NCBI GenBank assembly: GCA_012960155.1
Contig: DUBU01000039.1
Span: forward strand, 247,281-311,280
Reading direction: 5' to 3'
Length of the DNA: 64,000 nucleotides
Source of the DNA: Micavibrio sp.
GTDB taxonomy: Bacteria > Pseudomonadota > Alphaproteobacteria > Micavibrionales > Micavibrionaceae
Shown: positions 47,805-56,964 of the stretch, piece after piece
Layout: each line of letters begins with the position of its first letter
How positions within the stretch are numbered: the stretch's first letter is position 1
Notes under the pieces: model-generated
Database searches by the model: none
What the model saw: only the letters and a program-made list of their open reading frames with translations
What the model was told of the DNA's origin: nothing
Translations under genes and position numbers: made by a program

Positions 47805-48481
47805 ACCTCGGAAACTTTACCATTTTTCAGAAATAGGATGCGGTCCATACGGGCGGCCAAGTCCATATTGTGCGTAGCAATTAACGCCCCAATACCTGTA
47901 CCTCGCACCAAATCCACCAGCATTTCGAACACCTCTTCTGAAGTATCCGGGTCAAGATTACCCGTCGGCTCATCGGTCAACAGTAATTTAGGTCTGTTTG
48001 CCAATGCACGCGCGATAGCAACACGCTGCTGCTCGCCACCCGAAAGGCGCGCTGGTCTATGCGACACACGGTGACCAAGCCCCAGAGTTTCAAGGAGTTG
48101 TTTACCAAATTCATTGGCATCAGATTTACTGCGCCCTTTGATCATCTGCGGCAAAACCACATTTTCAAGTGCCGAAAATTCAGGCTGTAAATAATGGAAC
48201 TGGTACACAAATCCAATAAAATCGCGGCGGAGTTTAGTGCGCTCCAGATCATTTAGTTTTCCCGCCTCATGACCATCTACAAAAATCTCGCCTTTTGTAG
48301 GCTTATCCAGCAAGCCAATAAGGTGCAACAAAGTTGACTTACCGGCGCCACTAGGCCCGACTAGCGCCACCATTTCACCTTCGGCGATCTGCATATTCAA
48401 ATCTTTAAATATCTCGATTGTCTCACCGCCCTGCGAGAAAGAGCGCCCAAGATTTTTAACATCAAGCAATACCTTACTCAT
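47801..48481 (-). CDS. lolD: Lipoprotein-releasing ABC transporter ATPase LolD
   Basis: The 226-aa ATPase has Walker A GPSGAGKST, signature LSGGEQQRVAIARAL, Walker B LLLTDEPTGNLD and the switch His in IATHNMD. With LolC/E it extracts lipoproteins from the inner membrane; a likely client is the OmpA-like lipoprotein at 3 kb. Start overlaps lolC by 8 bases (ATGAGTAA region), so it is translationally coupled. Confidence 0.96.
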   Translation of the reverse strand: MSKVLLDVKNLGRSFSQGGETIEIFKDLNMQIAEGEMVALVGPSGAGKSTLLHLIGLLDKPTKGEIFVDGHEAGKLNDLERTKLRRDFIGFVYQFHYLQPEFSALENVVLPQMIKGRSKSDANEFGKQLLETLGLGHRVSHRPARLSGGEQQRVAIARALANRPKLLLTDEPTGNLDPDTSEEVFEMLVDLVRGTGIGALIATHNMDLAARMDRILFLKNGKVSEV

Positions 48482-49718
48482 AACGCAGCGCCTCCACAGG
48501 ATCCAAGCGAGCAGCACGCCAAGCAGGATAAAGTGTTGCCAGAATTGAAAGAGCAAAAGCCATAGCTACAACGGTCACTACCTCAGTCCAGTCAATTTCC
48601 GCTGGTAGCTGCGACAAGAAATAAATCTCATCCGCAAATAATTCAGCCCCTGTCATGCCTTCAATAAACTTGCGGATACTCTCGATATTCAAGGCAAACG
48701 CTATACCGAGCACGGCACCGACAACAGTCCCTGCAAAACCGATACTAGCCCCAGTCAGAATAAAGATTTTCATCATACTTTTGCGGGTCGCGCCCATAGT
48801 ACGCATGATCGCGATATCATGCCCCTTATCCTTAACCAGCATAATCATAGAGCTGATAATATTAAACGCGGCCACCAAAATAATAAGGGTTAAAATCAGG
48901 AACATAACATTGCGCTCAACCTGCAGAGCGTTAAAGAAACTCTTGTTGTTTTCGGTCCAGTCATGGACATAAATGCCCTCTTCCTGGAAAAGTAACTCTA
49001 TCTTGTTAGCAATCTTTTTAACGTCATTACTATCATTGAGAAAGAGTTCTAGTGACTTAGCACCGACTGGCAAGCTCAGAAAACGCTGCGCCGTTTCAAG
49101 TGGCATAAAAACAAACCCGGCATTGTATTCATACATACCAACATCAAAAATGGCCGCCACTTCATAGGCACGTGAACGAGGCATAGTACCAAAAGGACTA
49201 GCCTTACCTTTAGGCGCCACCAAAGTCAGATTATCACCGACAGTAATATTATTACGGCGCGCTAACTCGGACCCCACAGCAATACGATTACCTTCAAAAG
49301 CAGCTGGGTCGCCAAGCACAATTGAGTTAGACAAAATTGGCTTATCACGAAAATCTGAAGACGTCATACCACGTATAGCAACACCACTGGCATTGCCGTT
49401 ATGCGTCATAAGCGCCTGCCCCTCAATCAAAGGAGACGCGAACTGCACGCCATCAATCTCTTGAATACGAAGGCGCATCATCTCATAATCCTCGATCATC
49501 TGAGCCTGTGTGTATACGTTCAGATGACCATTGATGCCCAGAATACGACCGATAAGCTCCTGACGGAACCCGTTCATAACAGACATGACAATAATGAGCG
49601 TCGCAACACCCAGCATAATGCCGGTGAATGAAAACCCTGCGATAACAGAAACAAAGCCCTCGGCCTTACGGGCCCTCAGGTATCGGCCTGCTACCATTCT
49701 TTCAAAAGGTGAAAACAT
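48474..49718 (-). CDS. lolC: Lipoprotein-releasing system permease LolC/LolE
   Basis: The 414-aa permease has an N-terminal membrane helix (about 20-50), a large periplasmic MacB-like domain, and three C-terminal helices with IAIMRTMGATRKSMMKIF, the FtsX-domain coupling region. Alphaproteobacteria usually carry a single LolC/E hybrid permease (LolF), which this likely is. AGAGGA lies 5 bases before the ATG and is complementary to an upstream TCCTCT. Confidence 0.95.
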   Translation of the reverse strand: MFSPFERMVAGRYLRARKAEGFVSVIAGFSFTGIMLGVATLIIVMSVMNGFRQELIGRILGINGHLNVYTQAQMIEDYEMMRLRIQEIDGVQFASPLIEGQALMTHNGNASGVAIRGMTSSDFRDKPILSNSIVLGDPAAFEGNRIAVGSELARRNNITVGDNLTLVAPKGKASPFGTMPRSRAYEVAAIFDVGMYEYNAGFVFMPLETAQRFLSLPVGAKSLELFLNDSNDVKKIANKIELLFQEEGIYVHDWTENNKSFFNALQVERNVMFLILTLIILVAAFNIISSMIMLVKDKGHDIAIMRTMGATRKSMMKIFILTGASIGFAGTVVGAVLGIAFALNIESIRKFIEGMTGAELFADEIYFLSQLPAEIDWTEVVTVVAMAFALSILATLYPAWRAARLDPVEALRYE

Positions 49719-49723
49719 TAAAT

Positions 49724-49744
49724 TCCTCTGATTTATAAAGAGGA
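49724..49744 (-). promoter_or_regulatory. Possible ribosome-binding-site-masking hairpin of lolC
   Basis: The lolC Shine-Dalgarno AGAGGA pairs perfectly with TCCTCT located 9 bases upstream on the same transcript. If formed it would hide the site. If transcription starts from the promoter-like TTGCTT-N16-TAAATA just upstream, the 5' arm would not be transcribed. Confidence 0.35.
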
Positions 49745-49780
49745 TATTTAATCATCCCTTGCCGAAAAGCAACCATAGAT

Positions 49781-49816
49781 AAAAGAAAAACCCCAACTGT
49801 CAGACGACAATTGAGG
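49781..49816 (-). terminator. Intrinsic terminator, distal of a tandem pair after proS
   Basis: Minus strand: 11-bp stem (two G-U pairs), 4-base loop, then TTTTTCTTTT. It lies 63 bp upstream of the lolC start and shields lolC from proS read-through. Confidence 0.85.
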
Positions 49817-49869
49817 CTTTTCAAGAAGAACTCTTACTCAGTAGCTAAACTCTTAAACAGTAATACTCT

Positions 49870-49910
49870 AAAAAAGACGGGGAAGTAAATTGCAAGGAAC
49901 TTACTCCCCG
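49870..49910 (-). terminator. Intrinsic terminator, proximal of a tandem pair after proS
   Basis: Minus strand: CGGGGAGTAA pairs with TTACTTCCCCG (one bulge), loop of 12, followed by TCTTTTTT. About 100 bp after the proS stop. Confidence 0.88.
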
Positions 49911-49942
49911 CCCGTAGTAATACGCTACAATATTAGTATATC

Positions 49943-49996
49943 AATATATACCACACACTCATAAGGTGCATGGGCATATAACCCTTGGTATATATT
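49943..49996 (-). repeat. 10-bp inverted repeat in the proS 3' untranslated region
   Basis: AATATATACC (49943-49952) and GGTATATATT (49987-49996) are perfect inverted repeats around a 34-base middle that holds a smaller GGG/CCC hairpin. Together with the downstream terminator it would make a structured proS 3' UTR of about 140 bases. The gap between proS and lolC contains nothing else that I can identify. Confidence 0.45.
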
Positions 49997-50012
49997 AGAA
50001 TAAGCTACTGAA

Positions 50013-51500
50013 TTAGTAAGATTTACCTACAATTACCTTAGTGCCATCGTCTGAAAACGGCATACAGCGTGGTGTCAGCGAAAATTCACTCGCCAAATTC
50101 TCAAACTCTGAATCTTCCAAAAGGGTAGTATCCATTTTAACAAACCCAACTTGACCTGAAGCAAAGAACTCCTTCACCTCCGCTAAATTTGCAACATTTT
50201 GGATATTATTGTTCTGGAACGTTTGGGCCTTCTCGAACAAGCCTTTTTGAATGTCATCCAAGATAGACTGCGCGTTTTGAACAAACTCCTCGACACTGCA
50301 AACGGTCTTAGACTCACGCCCCACATCACGACGCGTATGAACAACATTGCCTGCTTCGATATCACGCATGCCTGCTTCAACACGCAATGGAACACCCTTC
50401 TTAATGGCATCCCACATCTTGTTGGCACTACGTTCATCACTACGATCAAGAGACACGCGGATGCCTTTGGCTTTAAGCTCAGCAGCAATCTTGTCACAGA
50501 ACTCGAGAACCTGCGCTTTATCCTCATCCTTCATAATAGGCAAAATTACCACCTGATGCGGCGCAATTTTAGGAGGCAAGATAACACCATCATCATCAGA
50601 ATGGGTCATAATCAAACCACCAACTGAGCGCGTTGAAAGTCCCCAGGATGTAGTATAGGCACTATGCACATTGCCGTCTTCACCCTGATAGTTAATCTCG
50701 AAAGACTTGGCAAAGTTATTCCCCAAATCATGCGATGTACAAGCTTGCAAAGCCTTACCATCCTGCATCATAGATTCGTATGTATAAGTGTGGATAGCAC
50801 CGGGGAAGCGCTCGTCAACGGTCTTCTCACCGTCAATACCAGGCATAGCCAACCACTCGACATAAAGACGTTTGTAAATTTCCAGCATCTTGCGGGCATC
50901 TTCATTCGCCTCTTCAGGTGTAGCAAAAGCATTATGCCCTTCCTGCCACAAGAACTCCGATGTACGCAGGAACATACGTGTACGCATTTCCCAACGCATA
51001 ATGTTACACCACTGGTTTAGCTTCAATGGAAGATCGCGGTAGGACTGCACCCATTTGGACATAGAGTGTCCAATAATAGTTTCAGAAGTAGGACGAATAA
51101 TAAATGGCTCTTCCAGCTTTGCACTTTCAGCAGGAACCAGACCGCCTTCAGGCCCTTTTTCCAAACGGTGGTGAGTAACCACAGCACATTCTTTGGCAAA
51201 GCCTTCGACATGCTCAGCCTCACGACTAATAAACTCGAGAGGAATTAACAGTGGGAAATAAGCATTCTGGACGCCCGCTTCTTTAATCATATCATCAAGC
51301 GCACGCTGAATATTTTCCCAGAGTGCAAAGCCATAAGGCTTAATCACCATACAGCCGCGCACAGGCGAATTCTCAGCAAAATCAGCCGCTTTAATTACAT
51401 TTTGGTACCACTGCGGAAAATCCTCATCACGCGTTGGTGTAATTGCTGTTTTAGCTTTCTTCTGCTGGTTTTGATTTTTCATCTGTGCCTGCGCTGTCAT
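50013..51500 (-). CDS. proS: Prolyl-tRNA synthetase, archaeal/eukaryotic type (ProS type 3)
   Basis: The 495-aa class II synthetase follows the Thermus/archaeal/eukaryotic ProRS pattern: QWYQNVIKAADFAENSPVRG, KPYGFALWENIQ, RPTSETIIGHSMSKW, RWEMRTRMFLRTSEFLWQEG and TTSWGLSTRSVGGLIMTH. The insertion-editing domain of bacterial type 1 enzymes is absent. The C-terminal extension ends in the conserved Tyr (VGKSY), but the zinc-binding cysteines normal to this type are missing. The gene sits where Alphaproteobacteria usually carry a different, bacterial-type proS (DUF1467-proS-lolC-lolD). First residues are Gln/Lys-rich. Confidence 0.95.
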   Translation of the reverse strand: MTAQAQMKNQNQQKKAKTAITPTRDEDFPQWYQNVIKAADFAENSPVRGCMVIKPYGFALWENIQRALDDMIKEAGVQNAYFPLLIPLEFISREAEHVEGFAKECAVVTHHRLEKGPEGGLVPAESAKLEEPFIIRPTSETIIGHSMSKWVQSYRDLPLKLNQWCNIMRWEMRTRMFLRTSEFLWQEGHNAFATPEEANEDARKMLEIYKRLYVEWLAMPGIDGEKTVDERFPGAIHTYTYESMMQDGKALQACTSHDLGNNFAKSFEINYQGEDGNVHSAYTTSWGLSTRSVGGLIMTHSDDDGVILPPKIAPHQVVILPIMKDEDKAQVLEFCDKIAAELKAKGIRVSLDRSDERSANKMWDAIKKGVPLRVEAGMRDIEAGNVVHTRRDVGRESKTVCSVEEFVQNAQSILDDIQKGLFEKAQTFQNNNIQNVANLAEVKEFFASGQVGFVKMDTTLLEDSEFENLASEFSLTPRCMPFSDDGTKVIVGKSY

Positions 51501-51521
51501 TTTAAATTAGTCCTGATAGGT

Positions 51522-52043
51522 TTATTGTATCCAAATAATATCGTCTTCGCCTTCAACTACCCCGGGCTTAGCTTCCGGGTCTAAAGTCTGCGGTTGTTCT
51601 TCAGCCTTGGGCTGAATTACAGGCTTCTGCTCGGGAAGACCTTCAATGGATGCTTCTTCTATGTTGAAAGGCTTTTTGCCACAGTACTCGTAAGCCTGCG
51701 CAGAGATATCTTCACCGTTATAAACAACACGGCTATCTTTATGAACTTCAATCATACCGAAATTAGCCATCATCTCCGTACCTTCGGGAATAACCGTGCC
51801 CAAACCCAGATTCTGCACAATATCAATATCGACGGGCACTTTTATAACATCAACCGAGTTGCCGGCTTGCGCTTTAATATCCGCTGACACTACGGGCTTA
51901 CCGTTAACATCTACGCCGGGAACATAATTTGCACCTGTAAAGTGCTCTTGCACGGGTAAAAAAGTACAAAGCGCCTGATTTTCCGAAGCCTGAGCAGAAA
52001 TAGGTAATATAAGTAACGCAGTAAATAATATAAGCTTTTTCAT
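51522..52043 (-). CDS. Exported protein of unknown function, 173 aa
   Basis: Not recognised. Sec signal peptide (about 1-20, LILFTALLILPISAQA). The mature part has two cysteines (QALCTFL and YEYCGKK) that may pair, a beta-rich centre (for example DSVDVIKVPVDIDIVQNLGLG is split over two strands), and a Pro/Glu-rich acidic tail ending DDIIWIQ. ATG 52043 has AAGGA upstream. It lies between DUF1467 and proS on the same strand and is probably cotranscribed. Confidence 0.75.
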   Translation of the reverse strand: MKKLILFTALLILPISAQASENQALCTFLPVQEHFTGANYVPGVDVNGKPVVSADIKAQAGNSVDVIKVPVDIDIVQNLGLGTVIPEGTEMMANFGMIEVHKDSRVVYNGEDISAQAYEYCGKKPFNIEEASIEGLPEQKPVIQPKAEEQPQTLDPEAKPGVVEGEDDIIWIQ

Positions 52044-52056
52044 TGTGACCATCCTT

Positions 52057-52323
52057 CTATGATCTGTCTGCCGCAATCATGGCATCCGCTGTCGCGTAGA
52101 AATCAAAATACCCTGCTTGCACCAGAAAATACACAACGAGCCAAATAATAGCAGCGATAAGGCTGGTAATCAAAAACTTTAGCTTCAGCAAAGGCTTAGC
52201 CGGAGCACTCACAACACTACCTTCCTGTGTATTCTCATCTGGCTTTACTTTGTATGGCAGCACCATAAATAGTACCACCCACCAGATTGTCAGATACACA
52301 GCTATAGATGTCAGGACACTCAT
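52057..52323 (-). CDS. DUF1467 family membrane protein
   Basis: The 88-aa protein has two membrane segments (about 8-24, IWWVVLFMVLPY, and 50-70). The WWVVLF-LP start and position between rnj and proS are typical of DUF1467, a small alphaproteobacterial family of unknown role. It follows rnj by 1 bp. Confidence 0.85.
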   Translation of the reverse strand: MSVLTSIAVYLTIWWVVLFMVLPYKVKPDENTQEGSVVSAPAKPLLKLKFLITSLIAAIIWLVVYFLVQAGYFDFYATADAMIAADRS

Positions 52324-52324
52324 T

Positions 52325-54004
52325 CTAAACTCTCATTACATGAACCGTAGTTTTTGGTTTTAGGCTCAGAACCATATTAACGTAACGTCTGATACCTATG
52401 CGCAGTTCCTCTTGCACCATATGATCATTCTGACGGTCTTCACGCAGCATATCTGAAAGAATATCGGCAATCTCGTTTTCCAGATCTTCGATCAGCGTAG
52501 CCTCTTCCTTGTCATCCGCATCAATCAATCCCAAAAGATCAACTTGAGGATCAGCAAGCAGGTCACCACGATCATCCAGCGCAACACTAGCGTGAATAAC
52601 ACCAGTATATTGCAGCTTACGACGCTCACGGATGGCAGCATGATCCGCAGAAATAACCTTACCCATATCTACGGCATATAAGCCCGTTTCGACATGATCT
52701 ATAATCGCGGGCTTACCACTTAGGCGCACGACAGAACCGTTGGTCGGAACCAGAACATTCTTAATTTGGCACTTACGCGCAAGACGCGCCTGTGCCTCTA
52801 GCTGCATACGCTCACCATGAACAGGAACAACAATCTGCGGCTTAACCCAGCCGAACATATCAACGACCTCATCCATGTATGGGTGACCCGATACGTGAAT
52901 AGTATGATCAGTACTGTCAGGATCTATAACCTGCACGCCTGCGGCAATCAGATCGTTTTTGACCGTATTGATGTCTTTCTCGTTACCTGGAATTTCACGA
53001 GCGGAAAACACAACAGTATCACCGCGCCCCAAATCCACACCGCGGAAATCACCACGGGCAATACGAGCAAGGGCAGCTCGCGCCTCCCCCTGAGAACCCG
53101 TGACAACATAAACCTGCTGGTCAACGGCAAGGCGATCCATATCTTCTTCTTGAACAAAACCGGGAACGTCATGCATAAAACCGCAATCACGTGCCGCGCC
53201 CATCATATTATGCATGGAGCGACCAATCACACAGACACTGCGGCCACATGCTTCTGCAGCACGCACAATACTAATGATACGGGAAATGTTAGAGGAGAAT
53301 GTTGTAACCGCTATACGCCCCTTACATTCTTTAAAGACTGCCTCCAGCCCCTTCTCTACTTCAGCCTCGGAGCCTGCACGCCCCGGCACAGCACTATTGG
53401 TAGAATCGCCGATATAGGCCAGTACACCTTTTTTACCGAGCGCCTTAAATGCCTTTTCATCACTAACCGCGCCGAGCACAGGTGTAGGGTCAAGATTCCA
53501 GTCCCCACTATGCAGAACGACCCCCTGATCCGTTTCAATCGATAGCGATACGGCTTGCGGAATAGAGTGCGCTACATGAATAAACCCGAGCTTAAACTCA
53601 CCAAGTTTAACCTCATCACCGGGCTTAATTACTATGATTTCAGCGCTCTTACAGTCTTTAGCTTCTTCAAATTTACGGCGCAAAACCGCCGCAGTAAATT
53701 CAGAACAATAAATAGGACATTGTAAACGTGGCCACAAATACGGTACAGCACCGATGTGGTCTTCATGGGCATGCGTAATCACAAGACCTTCGAGCTTATC
53801 AAGCTTATCATCCAAATACGCGACATCAGGGAGCAACAGATCAATACCAGGGAAACGATGGTCAGCAAAACCAAGCCCTAAATCTACGGCAAGATAAGTG
53901 TCCTTATAGGCATAAACATTAAGGTTCACACCAAATTGTTCGCTGCCCCCAAGGGGAATGAAGCATAATTCGTTTGGATCAAGTTTTTCTTTTGAAGAGC
54001 TCAT
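52325..54004 (-). CDS. rnj: Ribonuclease J
   Basis: The 559-aa metallo-beta-lactamase/beta-CASP nuclease acts in RNA maturation and decay. The HAHEDH motif (His78-His83) is in VITHAHEDHIGAVPYL; further metal ligands are in LHSGDWNLDP and HVSGHPYMDE. It complements PNPase in this window. Start: ATG 54004 or an overlapping GTG at 54013 (GTGA with coaX); no strong site decides. Confidence 0.95.
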   Translation of the reverse strand: MSSSKEKLDPNELCFIPLGGSEQFGVNLNVYAYKDTYLAVDLGLGFADHRFPGIDLLLPDVAYLDDKLDKLEGLVITHAHEDHIGAVPYLWPRLQCPIYCSEFTAAVLRRKFEEAKDCKSAEIIVIKPGDEVKLGEFKLGFIHVAHSIPQAVSLSIETDQGVVLHSGDWNLDPTPVLGAVSDEKAFKALGKKGVLAYIGDSTNSAVPGRAGSEAEVEKGLEAVFKECKGRIAVTTFSSNISRIISIVRAAEACGRSVCVIGRSMHNMMGAARDCGFMHDVPGFVQEEDMDRLAVDQQVYVVTGSQGEARAALARIARGDFRGVDLGRGDTVVFSAREIPGNEKDINTVKNDLIAAGVQVIDPDSTDHTIHVSGHPYMDEVVDMFGWVKPQIVVPVHGERMQLEAQARLARKCQIKNVLVPTNGSVVRLSGKPAIIDHVETGLYAVDMGKVISADHAAIRERRKLQYTGVIHASVALDDRGDLLADPQVDLLGLIDADDKEEATLIEDLENEIADILSDMLREDRQNDHMVQEELRIGIRRYVNMVLSLKPKTTVHVMRV

Positions 54005-54009
54005 AAATA

Positions 54010-54786
54010 TCACGCAGCCATTTGTTTTTTGCTGCTTTGATAAATGTGCAAAAGTCCGCGTAATGTCAAATCTTTATCGATATGATCTATATAAGGTACG
54101 GTTTCAGAAAACATAGAGGCAAGCCCTCCCGTAGCAATCACCGTTGGTTTTACGCCCATTTCCTCGGTAATGCGTGCCAGCATGCCCTCAATCATTGAAA
54201 CATAGCCCCAATACACGCCGGATTGCATTGCACTAACTGTATCATTACCGATAACACGATCAGTTTGCTGAATACCGATCTTTGGTAACTTCGCCGCTGC
54301 ACGGTGCAAAGCCTCCATAGACAGGTTCACACCAGGCGCGATAACGCCGCCCAGATAATTGCCCTCACCATCAATCACATCGAACGTCGTAGCCGTACCA
54401 AAATCAATGACAACCGCGGGCACGTCATAGCTATGCAATACTGAAATAGCATTGACTAAACGGTCCGCACCAATTTCAGCAGGTTTGGATAGTTTAATGC
54501 TAAGCGGTACAGTCTCATGCGACACCATAAACGGGTCACAATTGAAACTATCACGACATAGTTGAACCAAATGAAAATTCGCATCAGGTACAACAGACGA
54601 GACAATAGCATCTGTAATCTGCGAGAAATCCAGACCTTCTTTTGAAAACAGCTGAAACAGCCAGGCTGCATACTCATCTGATGTGCGCCCGCTATTTGTC
54701 TGGCAGCGCCATAGACAACGCAGTTCATCGCCCTGATATACTGCGACAACGACATTTGTGTTTCCTGCATCGATTGCTAACAACAT
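54010..54786 (-). CDS. coaX: Type III pantothenate kinase
   Basis: The 258-aa kinase performs the first step of CoA synthesis. ASKHA-fold features: LLAIDAGNTNVVVAVY (phosphate-1 loop), GADRLVNA, VVIDFGTATTFDVI and GGVIAPGVN. Starts 1 bp after birA and overlaps the rnj start region. Confidence 0.96.
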   Translation of the reverse strand: MLLAIDAGNTNVVVAVYQGDELRCLWRCQTNSGRTSDEYAAWLFQLFSKEGLDFSQITDAIVSSVVPDANFHLVQLCRDSFNCDPFMVSHETVPLSIKLSKPAEIGADRLVNAISVLHSYDVPAVVIDFGTATTFDVIDGEGNYLGGVIAPGVNLSMEALHRAAAKLPKIGIQQTDRVIGNDTVSAMQSGVYWGYVSMIEGMLARITEEMGVKPTVIATGGLASMFSETVPYIDHIDKDLTLRGLLHIYQSSKKQMAA

Positions 54787-54787
54787 G

Positions 54788-55516
54788 TTATGAGAAATAA
54801 ACCTCTCCGGCGTTTATGTCAAGAATCTCGCCGTCATCCTGCTTTAGAAGCAACGCCCCCTCTAGAGACAATCCTTCAAAAACACCAGACTTTTCGCCTT
54901 TAGCAAGACGCGCCTTTATACGCTCACCAAGTCCGTGCGCCTGCGAAAGCCACAATTCCCTTATCTCTGCAAAACCCTTGTCCTGCCAAAGATCATAATA
55001 ATAAGAGAGCTTCTCTAACACCTTGTCGCGAAACGGATGAATAGCAACTTGGATTTCCCAGCTAACCTGACTAAGTCCAACGCCCTGATCAGGCGGGTTC
55101 ATAATGTTTACGCCCATTCCGAGCGCATAACCATCAGCTTCTTTCTCAATCAGAATACCGGATACTTTCTTGCCGTCGATCAAAATGTCATTCGGCCATT
55201 TAAGGGTTTTTGTATGCTGCTTAGTATCAACAACCTCATCCATAGCAGCAGACAATGCAACAGCCGCAACAAACGACATCTGCCCTGCTTGCTTCACGTC
55301 GCATTTAGGGCGTAGCAAGATAGACATATACAGATTACCCATGGGAGAAAACCAGGTATTACCATGACGCCCACGTCCGGATCGCTGTTCTAGGCATTGA
55401 ACAACAATACCCTCTTCCAGCCCCTCTTCAACAAGCTCTTTGACGTAGTCTTGCGTAGACGGTAAAGATGCGTAGGTATGAACCTTCCAATCAACCACAA
55501 TAAAGTTCCTAATCAA
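54788..55516 (-). CDS. birA: Biotin--[acetyl-CoA-carboxylase] ligase
   Basis: The 242-aa ligase lacks an N-terminal DNA-binding domain, so it is catalytic only. The biotinyl-AMP loop is GRGRHGNTWFSP, followed by KWPNDILIDGKKVSGIL. The start is inside the nuoN 3' end (ATGA overlap), as in many Alphaproteobacteria. Confidence 0.95.
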   Translation of the reverse strand: MIRNFIVVDWKVHTYASLPSTQDYVKELVEEGLEEGIVVQCLEQRSGRGRHGNTWFSPMGNLYMSILLRPKCDVKQAGQMSFVAAVALSAAMDEVVDTKQHTKTLKWPNDILIDGKKVSGILIEKEADGYALGMGVNIMNPPDQGVGLSQVSWEIQVAIHPFRDKVLEKLSYYYDLWQDKGFAEIRELWLSQAHGLGERIKARLAKGEKSGVFEGLSLEGALLLKQDDGEILDINAGEVYFS

Positions 55517-56964
55517 CCTGTAAAGAGCGCAGCAGCAGCACTCATACTGGTCGCAATCAACGCATCAGGCTTCAGAATAAACAAAGTGATAAACAGAACG
55601 CTCAGTAAAAGCACAGCACGCTTAGAAAAAGCAATTTGCTGATCGAACGGATCAACAGCTTCATCGAAATACATGACCTTGATGATTCGCAAGTAATAGA
55701 AGGCAGCGACAACAGACGCCAGCACGCCCAAAACAGCCAAATTAAACATACCCGCGGAAACAGCCGCATTGAAGATTAGAAGCTTCCCGAAGAAGCCAGC
55801 CATCGGTGGAATACCTGCCATAGAAAACAGCAATATCGCCAGCGCAGCCGCCAATAATGGACTATTAGTTGAAAGACCTGACAAGTCTTCAATATCTTCT
55901 GCCCCGATACCATTACGACGCATCATCAAAATGACGCTAAACACACCTGCCGTCATAATCATATAAATGATCATATACAGCACAACAGCACCGACACCAA
56001 CCTGTGTACCCGCAGCAACACCAATTAACGCATAACCCATATTACCAATAGAACTATAGGCCATCAGGCGTTTGATGTTTTTCTGTGCAAGCCCGGCAAA
56101 ACTGCTAACAATCAACGACGCAGCAGCCATAAACCAAATAATCTGCTGCCAGTCCGCACTAATGGACATGAACGGCCCGTAAAGTACACGCACTAGAATA
56201 GCCATCGCAGCCAATTTAGGCACGATTGCAAAAAACGCTGTTACAGATGTCGGCGCACCTTCATAAACATCAGGTGTCCACATGTGGAACGGTACAGCAG
56301 AAACCTTAAATGCCATACTCACCAAAACAAACACCAAGCCCACAATAAGGCCAGTATCCGCCACAGGGTTATTCGCCAATGTCTGACCAATTACATCAAA
56401 ATCAATAGAACCTGTGTAACCGTAAATCATAGAGGTACCGAACAGCAGCATACCCGACGCCAAAGCGCCTAGAATAAAGTATTTGATACCCGCCTCGGCT
56501 GCACGGTTCTGGTCGCGCCTGAATGCAGCCAACACATAGAGCGCCAAAGATTGAAGCTCCAAACCCATATAAAGCACCAGCATGTTATTCGCAGAAATCA
56601 TGATCATCATACCAAGACCGGCAAAAAGCATCAGCACAGGATATTCAAAACGTGCGATCTGTACTTGGTATAGAAAACGCACAGAGATCATGACGGATGT
56701 AATCAAACCGACCAATACAAAGAGCTTCATAAAGCCTGTAAAACGGTCGAGCACGAACATCCCGTTAAATGTCTCAATACGATCCCAATCTAGGCCAAGC
56801 AGCAGAAGCGCTGCCACAGCAAAGCTAACTGCAACAGACCAGCTGATTGTACGTGTACCGCCATTGCCAAGAAATACACCAACAACCAACAGACCCAAAC
56901 CAGAAAGAGCCATAAATATCTCCGGCAGTGCCGGCATCAAATAGGCAAGACTTAGACTACTCAT
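55513..56964 (-). CDS. nuoN: NADH-quinone oxidoreductase subunit N
   Basis: The 483-aa antiporter-like subunit of complex I has about 14 membrane helices. Characteristic parts: [20 protein letters not shown] (key Glu) and [17 protein letters not shown], with lysines in the central helices. ATG 56964 has AAGGAG at ideal spacing; the longer frame is rejected. Overlaps nuoM by 8 bases. Confidence 0.97.
   Translation of the reverse strand: MSSLSLAYLMPALPEIFMALSGLGLLVVGVFLGNGGTRTISWSVAVSFAVAALLLLGLDWDRIETFNGMFVLDRFTGFMKLFVLVGLITSVMISVRFLYQVQIARFEYPVLMLFAGLGMMIMISANNMLVLYMGLELQSLALYVLAAFRRDQNRAAEAGIKYFILGALASGMLLFGTSMIYGYTGSIDFDVIGQTLANNPVADTGLIVGLVFVLVSMAFKVSAVPFHMWTPDVYEGAPTSVTAFFAIVPKLAAMAILVRVLYGPFMSISADWQQIIWFMAAASLIVSSFAGLAQKNIKRLMAYSSIGNMGYALIGVAAGTQVGVGAVVLYMIIYMIMTAGVFSVILMMRRNGIGAEDIEDLSGLSTNSPLLAAALAILLFSMAGIPPMAGFFGKLLIFNAAVSAGMFNLAVLGVLASVVAAFYYLRIIKVMYFDEAVDPFDQQIAFSKRAVLLLSVLFITLFILKPDALIATSMSAAAALFTG

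Noticed and set aside
52817-53545. 242-codon plus-strand open frame antisense to RNase J
   Set aside because: Composition typical of a reverse-frame shadow, entirely covered by rnj.
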